A stretch of 64,000 nt of DNA from Pseudofabraea citricarpa (lineage: Eukaryota > Ascomycota > Leotiomycetes > Helotiales > Dermateaceae): contig JAPWGK010000007.1 in the NCBI GenBank assembly GCA_029641185.1, forward strand, positions 1 through 64,000. Reading direction: 5' to 3'. The notes beneath the pieces were generated by a model, which saw nothing but the letters and a program-made list of their open reading frames with translations, searched no databases and was not told the DNA's origin. Made by a program: the position numbers and the translations under genes. Within the stretch, counting starts at the first letter, position 1; every line of letters begins with the position of its first letter. Of the stretch, positions 60,191-64,000 are shown piece after piece.

Positions 60191-62416
60191 ATGGCAAGTA
60201 CTAGTGAAATCTCGGACTGGCGATCCATAGTCACGCTCGTTATTTTCGTCCTCACCAGTAAGTGCTGGACGCCTGAGCAGATCATATCCCGTACAATTAA
60301 CCCTACCTCATAGATCTCACGGTACTTTTTCCCTTTCACATACCCGTTTACATCCCTCGGCTACTATCCGATACTTTCCTGGATACCTTGAGCACTTTGC
60401 GAGTAATTTCGCCCAGACAGGACTGCCTCCAGCATGATGAACAGAATGATGGGAATCGTAGCAAAGTCCAATCTTTTGTGCGGTTGAATTTCCCCGTGAA
60501 CTTTGTAACGGCACCCTTGATAGCAGATCTATTCTTACTTGCCATCTTGGCAATTGGTCGAAAAGAAGTACACGACGGTACAATTGGAGCAAACAAGATC
60601 TCGCCAATCGATATCATGGTCTTCTTTCTTACGCTGGCGTACATTGCCATTTCAATTGATGCCTCTGGCCTGATCAGGTACTTGGCTTTCAAGGTGCTTC
60701 AAAAGGGCGGCGAAGTTGGACATAAACTATTCTTCTACCTTTATGTCTTCTTTTTCGGCTTGGGTAGCTTCATTGGGAACGACCCCATCATCCTATCCGG
60801 TACAGCATTCCTTGCCTACATGACCCGGGTGTCAAGCAACATTGTCCATCCAAGAGCGTGGATTTTTGCCCAGTTTGCGGTGGCAAATATCGCTTCCGCA
60901 ATCCTGGTCTCCTCGAACCCGACTAACCTCGTGCTTGCGGGCGCTTTTGATATCAAATTCATCAACTACACGGCAAACATGATCGTTCCCGTTGTTGTCA
61001 CGGCTATCGTCCTGTTCCCTTGCTTGCTGTACATTATCTTCGCCAATGAGTCCCTCATCCCGTCCTCGATCAAGATGCATGAGCTCTCGGAGGAAGCGAA
61101 GGCGAAGAAGCCCGTGAATCCCAATATCCCTTACGCCAGAGGAAATGCCGAGGAGCAAGAGAAGAAATCCGCGGATGGCAATCAAACCAAACTTCTCTCG
61201 CTGGAAGAAATCATGAATCCTTTTCTAGACAAGGGAGGTGCTGCGTTCGGAGCTGTCATCATGGCCGCAACGCTTATCACCCTTCTGGCGCTTAATGCGG
61301 CTACTGACAGTGGAAGCGCACACCCGGCCTTCTGGGTGACTTTACCAGCTGCCGTCGTTATGTTCTGCTGGGATGTTGGGTTTGGATGGTACCACCGGCA
61401 CGAGACCCGCGAGATTGCTCGCAAGGGTCGAGAAGAGGTTGAACATGCTCGAGCCGAACAAGCAATCAGAGAGGAGGAAGAGAAGCGAGCGGCTTTAGAG
61501 CAAGAGAAGCGAGATGCTGCAATGGCGTTCGAGCCTGCTATAGATCAAACGCATTCATTGGAAATCCAAAAGAGTGGCGCCAGAGGCGGTAGTAGTAATA
61601 CAAACACAGACGATGAGATCACAATAGTAGCTGAAAAGAAAGAGCCTTTCGGTACGGCATCGAGCAGCGAGATTGACGAGGAGAAGCGAATATTCTCCGA
61701 GCGCATCTCACGCGAGGTTGCGCTTCGACAAAAGCGTGGACGGCGAACTCTTGTATCTCTTGTTGCGAGTGTGTACAGGTGGTTACAGGAAACATTTCCT
61801 ACTGTCACAGCGGTGGTAGCACATCTGCCATTTGCTCTCGTGCCTTTTGCCTTCTCTATGTTCGTCCTCGTACAAGCTTTGGTTACCAAGGGATGGGTCC
61901 CGGTGTTCGCGAAAGGATGGGACCATTGGGTAGACAAGACAGGAACCGTTGGGGGCATTGGGGGCATGGGCTTCCTCTCCGTTATTTTATGCAATGTAAG
62001 TTTCCATATTCAGATATATGGTCAGGGCAATTCTTGAATATGGTTAGCTGACATACTACACCCATAATTAGTTCGCAGGCACAAATATCGGTACCACCAT
62101 CTTGCTCTCCCGTGTGATACAAGAATGGGAAGATATCCACACCGCCAACGGGATTCCGATTAGCGATCGAACATTCTGGGGCACGGTGTACGGCATGGCA
62201 CTCGGTGTCAATTACGGTGCCTTTAGTACAGCTTTCAGCGCGTCGTTAGCTGGTCTATTGTGGCGAGATATACTTGCGAGAAAACACATTCACGTCCGGC
62301 GTCTCGACTTTGCTAGCGTGAATCTTCCCATCATCGCTATTGCCATGGCTGTCGGATGTGCTGTGCTTATTGGTCAGGTGTATATTATTAGAGATAATAC
62401 CCCTTACAAGACATGA
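60191..62416 (+). CDS. ArsB/NhaD-superfamily ion transporter
   Basis: Three exons, 60191-60257, 60314-61995 and 62072-62416, encode 697 residues; the introns are 56 and 76 nt. The start ATG is at 60191, and the short first exon ('MASTSEISDWRSIVTLVIFV') supplies the first TM segment. The protein has the two-lobed plan of the ArsB/NhaD and citrate-transporter fold. The first lobe carries 'FIGNDPIILSGTAFLAYMTR' and 'VSSNPTNLVLAGAF', with the Asn-Asp-Pro and Asn-Pro-Thr loops typical of re-entrant hairpins. The second lobe carries 'FAGTNIGTTILLSRV', the matching Gly-Thr-Asn hairpin. A Glu/Arg-rich, coiled-coil-like linker of about 130 residues separates the lobes. It is probably an anion or Na+/H+ transporter in the plasma or vacuolar membrane; the substrate is not visible. 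Confidence 0.9.
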
Positions 62417-63358
62417 GAATCATCTCGTCATCATAAAGAAACTAGAATTTCTACACATCTCATGAAGTCTCAGCTCGCTTAATTAAAACGCTACCCCCTA
62501 TTGCTAATTTTATAAAGAGATTTTGCAAGAAAGAGCGAACACTAAAGTAAATACTCTAGCAACAATAGCTAGTACCGAAAGAGTGGAGAGAATGAGAAAT
62601 GATGGCCCGGAGGGCTGAGCACCTCAAAACAGGGTGGGATCTCCATTGAGGAGATACGATACGCCTCCAACCTTGAGCTTGGTGGGTGGGTTCGTTGTAA
62701 TAGAATTTTAGAACGCATCTTCCCTTTAGCTTATCCGCATAAGAGAATTTGTAAGTGAGCCGATACATCACACAGTATGATTTAGCGAATCTTACAATTA
62801 AAATGCTTCAGATGCTTTAATTATAGTTGGTGGGTGAACTTTTATATATTATAAGGGAAATTCCTAGACTTACCAAAATAGACACGTAAATGCCGATATA
62901 TAACCAAATAACCGTAAATATAAGTTCGATAAGGTGTTATCAGAATATTAGGGCCGGACAGTGAGTGGTCTTTGCATGTATGCTGTGTAACCCCTTTCAG
63001 CTCGCAGCTCGCAGCCTCGACCTCTTCTTATTTTATCATCGCACAGTGAGTGGTCTTTGCATATATGCTGTGCAGCCCCTTTCAGCTCGCAGCTCGCAGC
63101 CTCGACCTCTTCTTCTTATTTTAGCATCGCACTGGCTATCTGCAGTCATACTGCCGCCCATATTCCCATCTTTATAGTATAGGTCTACTTCATCTCAGGT
63201 CTAGATAAAGCTCTCCGTTGTAAGCACTGCGGATAAAGGCAGCAAGCTGTTCTATGTGATCTTGTGTAAGGTTTCTACTCGCTGCAGTCAGCCGTTATTG
63301 ACAAGAAGCCTCGATTCAGATTTCCGCCTTCCAAAATCCCCTCCTTACGCTCGAAGAT
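62417..63358. promoter_or_regulatory. Intergenic between ion transporter and SesA-type gene
   Basis: AT-leaning sequence follows the transporter stop. From 62959 an 85-bp tandem duplication occurs, listed separately. The last 230 bp before the next ATG should hold the promoter of the SesA-type gene. No other gene is seen. Confidence 0.55.
62959..63131. repeat. 85-bp tandem duplication
   Basis: Two head-to-tail units begin with CAGTGAGTGGTCTTTGCAT at 62959 and 63044 and end with CATCGCA. The second unit has an extra TTC and a few substitutions. Each contains an internal short repeat (CAGCTCGCAGCTCGCAGC). The array ends about 228 bp before the ATG of the SesA-type gene, within its likely promoter. 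Confidence 0.92.
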
Positions 63359-64000
63359 ATGTCTGGTGTTGAGGCTGCACTTGTTCTGGGTGTGATATCT
63401 TCGATTATCGCAATCATAGACGGGACCAATAAGGTCTACGACACAGTTACAAATGCAGAAGGTCTTCCAGCAGCTTTCAGCGAGGTCGCAAATCGGCTAC
63501 CGATGGTCAAAGCCATTCTCGGGTCCGCGAAAGAACAAGTAGATAGCGGAAGGGTCGACGCATCAACATGCGAGGCGATAACTTTTGTAGTCAAGGCATG
63601 CGAGAATAAAGCGAAGAGGCTTGATGATGTTTTTCACAAGGTTCTACCGTCCGATGATGCCTCAGCAGTAGGTCGATATGTCAAAGCTATAAAGACGCTA
63701 GGAAAGGGTAGCCGTGTGGAGGTTTTGATGAAGGGCATGCTGGAAGATTTGCAACTTCTAGCGAATAATCAGTCGATGGGAGTTATCAAATCCAATAAAG
63801 CTAAACAGATCACGAAGGCTATTGAGGATATCTCAAAGATTGAACCATCCGTGCCGGAGTCTGAGTTTCAAGAGGCATCTTTCGCAAACAATCAGTTCGG
63901 GAGTGGGCCGATGACAAACTATAACGTTCAAGGAGACCAGTATACACAGACAAATAGCGGCCCTGGAAAATCCTTTCAAGGCTCTGGTATGACTTTCAAT
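63359..64000 (+). CDS. SesA-type N-terminal domain plus sigma-like prion motif (truncated by window)
   Basis: An uninterrupted frame of 214 codons runs from ATG 63359 to the window edge with no stop. Residues about 1-125 match the helical N-terminal domain found on fungal NACHT and other STAND NTPases (SesA type). It opens with 'MSGVEAALVLGVISSIIAII', then 'VYDTVTNAEGLPAAFSEVAN' and 'LPMVKAIL', then a Cys/Lys-rich helix ('ACENKAKRLDDVFHKVL'). Residues about 180-214 are Gly/Asn/Gln/Ser-rich ('GSGPMTNYNVQGDQYTQT', 'GPGKSFQGSGMTFN') and resemble the sigma amyloid motif that transmits signals between an NLR receptor and an effector. Known roles: heterokaryon incompatibility and programmed cell death. 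The protein could end soon after the motif (effector) or continue into a NACHT and repeats (receptor); the window cannot tell. Confidence 0.82.
   Translation, partial: MSGVEAALVLGVISSIIAIIDGTNKVYDTVTNAEGLPAAFSEVANRLPMVKAILGSAKEQVDSGRVDASTCEAITFVVKACENKAKRLDDVFHKVLPSDDASAVGRYVKAIKTLGKGSRVEVLMKGMLEDLQLLANNQSMGVIKSNKAKQITKAIEDISKIEPSVPESEFQEASFANNQFGSGPMTNYNVQGDQYTQTNSGPGKSFQGSGMTFN

Noticed and set aside
19751..64000. tRNA and 5S rRNA genes
   Set aside because: Scanned by eye for B-box-like GGTTCGAATCC and cloverleaf ends; the few near matches (for example near 57160) lie inside coding sequence and have no A box.

Overview
This window comes from a filamentous ascomycete (Pezizomycotina). Introns are about 46-100 nt with GTAAGT-like donors and CTAAC-type branch sites. 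There are fungus-specific families (WSC, DUF6594, SesA-type N-terminal domain), and a sharp AT-rich block carries the footprint of repeat-induced point mutation (RIP). A leotiomycete is my guess from the overall protein flavour, but the sequence alone does not prove it. All gene models were spliced by hand. Apart from the truncated last gene and the WSC N-terminus, each has a summed exon length that is a multiple of three with GT..AG introns.

Layout. 1-19.75 kb is an extremely AT-rich, RIP-saturated transposon graveyard: CpA and TpG are almost absent, so there are no ATG codons and no ORFs. A direct repeat of at least 3.8 kb occurs twice (1-3787 and about 11211-14983). A fossil Ty3/gypsy pol (reverse transcriptase and RNase H at about 7.55-8.72 kb) and a second gypsy integrase tail (about 15.55-15.91 kb) can still be read on the + strand. 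Composition switches abruptly near 19.7 kb. From there the genes are: a WSC-domain membrane protein (22.2-23.6, +); POP1 of RNase P/MRP (25.4-28.1, -); a GT25 glycosyltransferase (29.0-30.2, +); a 2-oxoglutarate/Fe(II) dioxygenase (30.5-31.8, -); and a ten-exon MFS anion:cation symporter (32.8-34.8, +). A DUF6594 cluster follows, made of one pseudogene (35.7-36.5, +) and an inverted pair of intact genes (40.4-41.7 + and 42.5-43.9 -), with a small lysine-rich gene (37.1-38.1, -) inside the cluster.

The right part holds a 78-residue small protein (47.0-47.3, +), an 880-residue conserved-looking protein of unknown function (48.3-51.1, -), a roadblock/LC7 protein with an unusual membrane and cysteine-rich front end (52.5-53.3, -), IPI1 of the Rix1 complex (53.4-54.7, +, only 44 bp from the previous gene), a seven-TM protein with a long Ser/Pro-rich tail (57.1-59.3, -), an ArsB/NhaD-type ion transporter (60.2-62.4, +), and finally the 5' end of a SesA-type gene (63.36 kb to the window end, +). 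The last gene runs into a Gly/Asn/Gln-rich segment resembling the sigma prion-forming motif of fungal NLR cell-death systems.

POP1 and IPI1 are general RNA and ribosome biogenesis genes. The rest are membrane, cell-surface or accessory functions with no visible shared pathway. The two most interesting places are the truncated SesA-sigma gene at the right edge, preceded by an 85-bp tandem duplication, and the expanding or decaying DUF6594 cluster.
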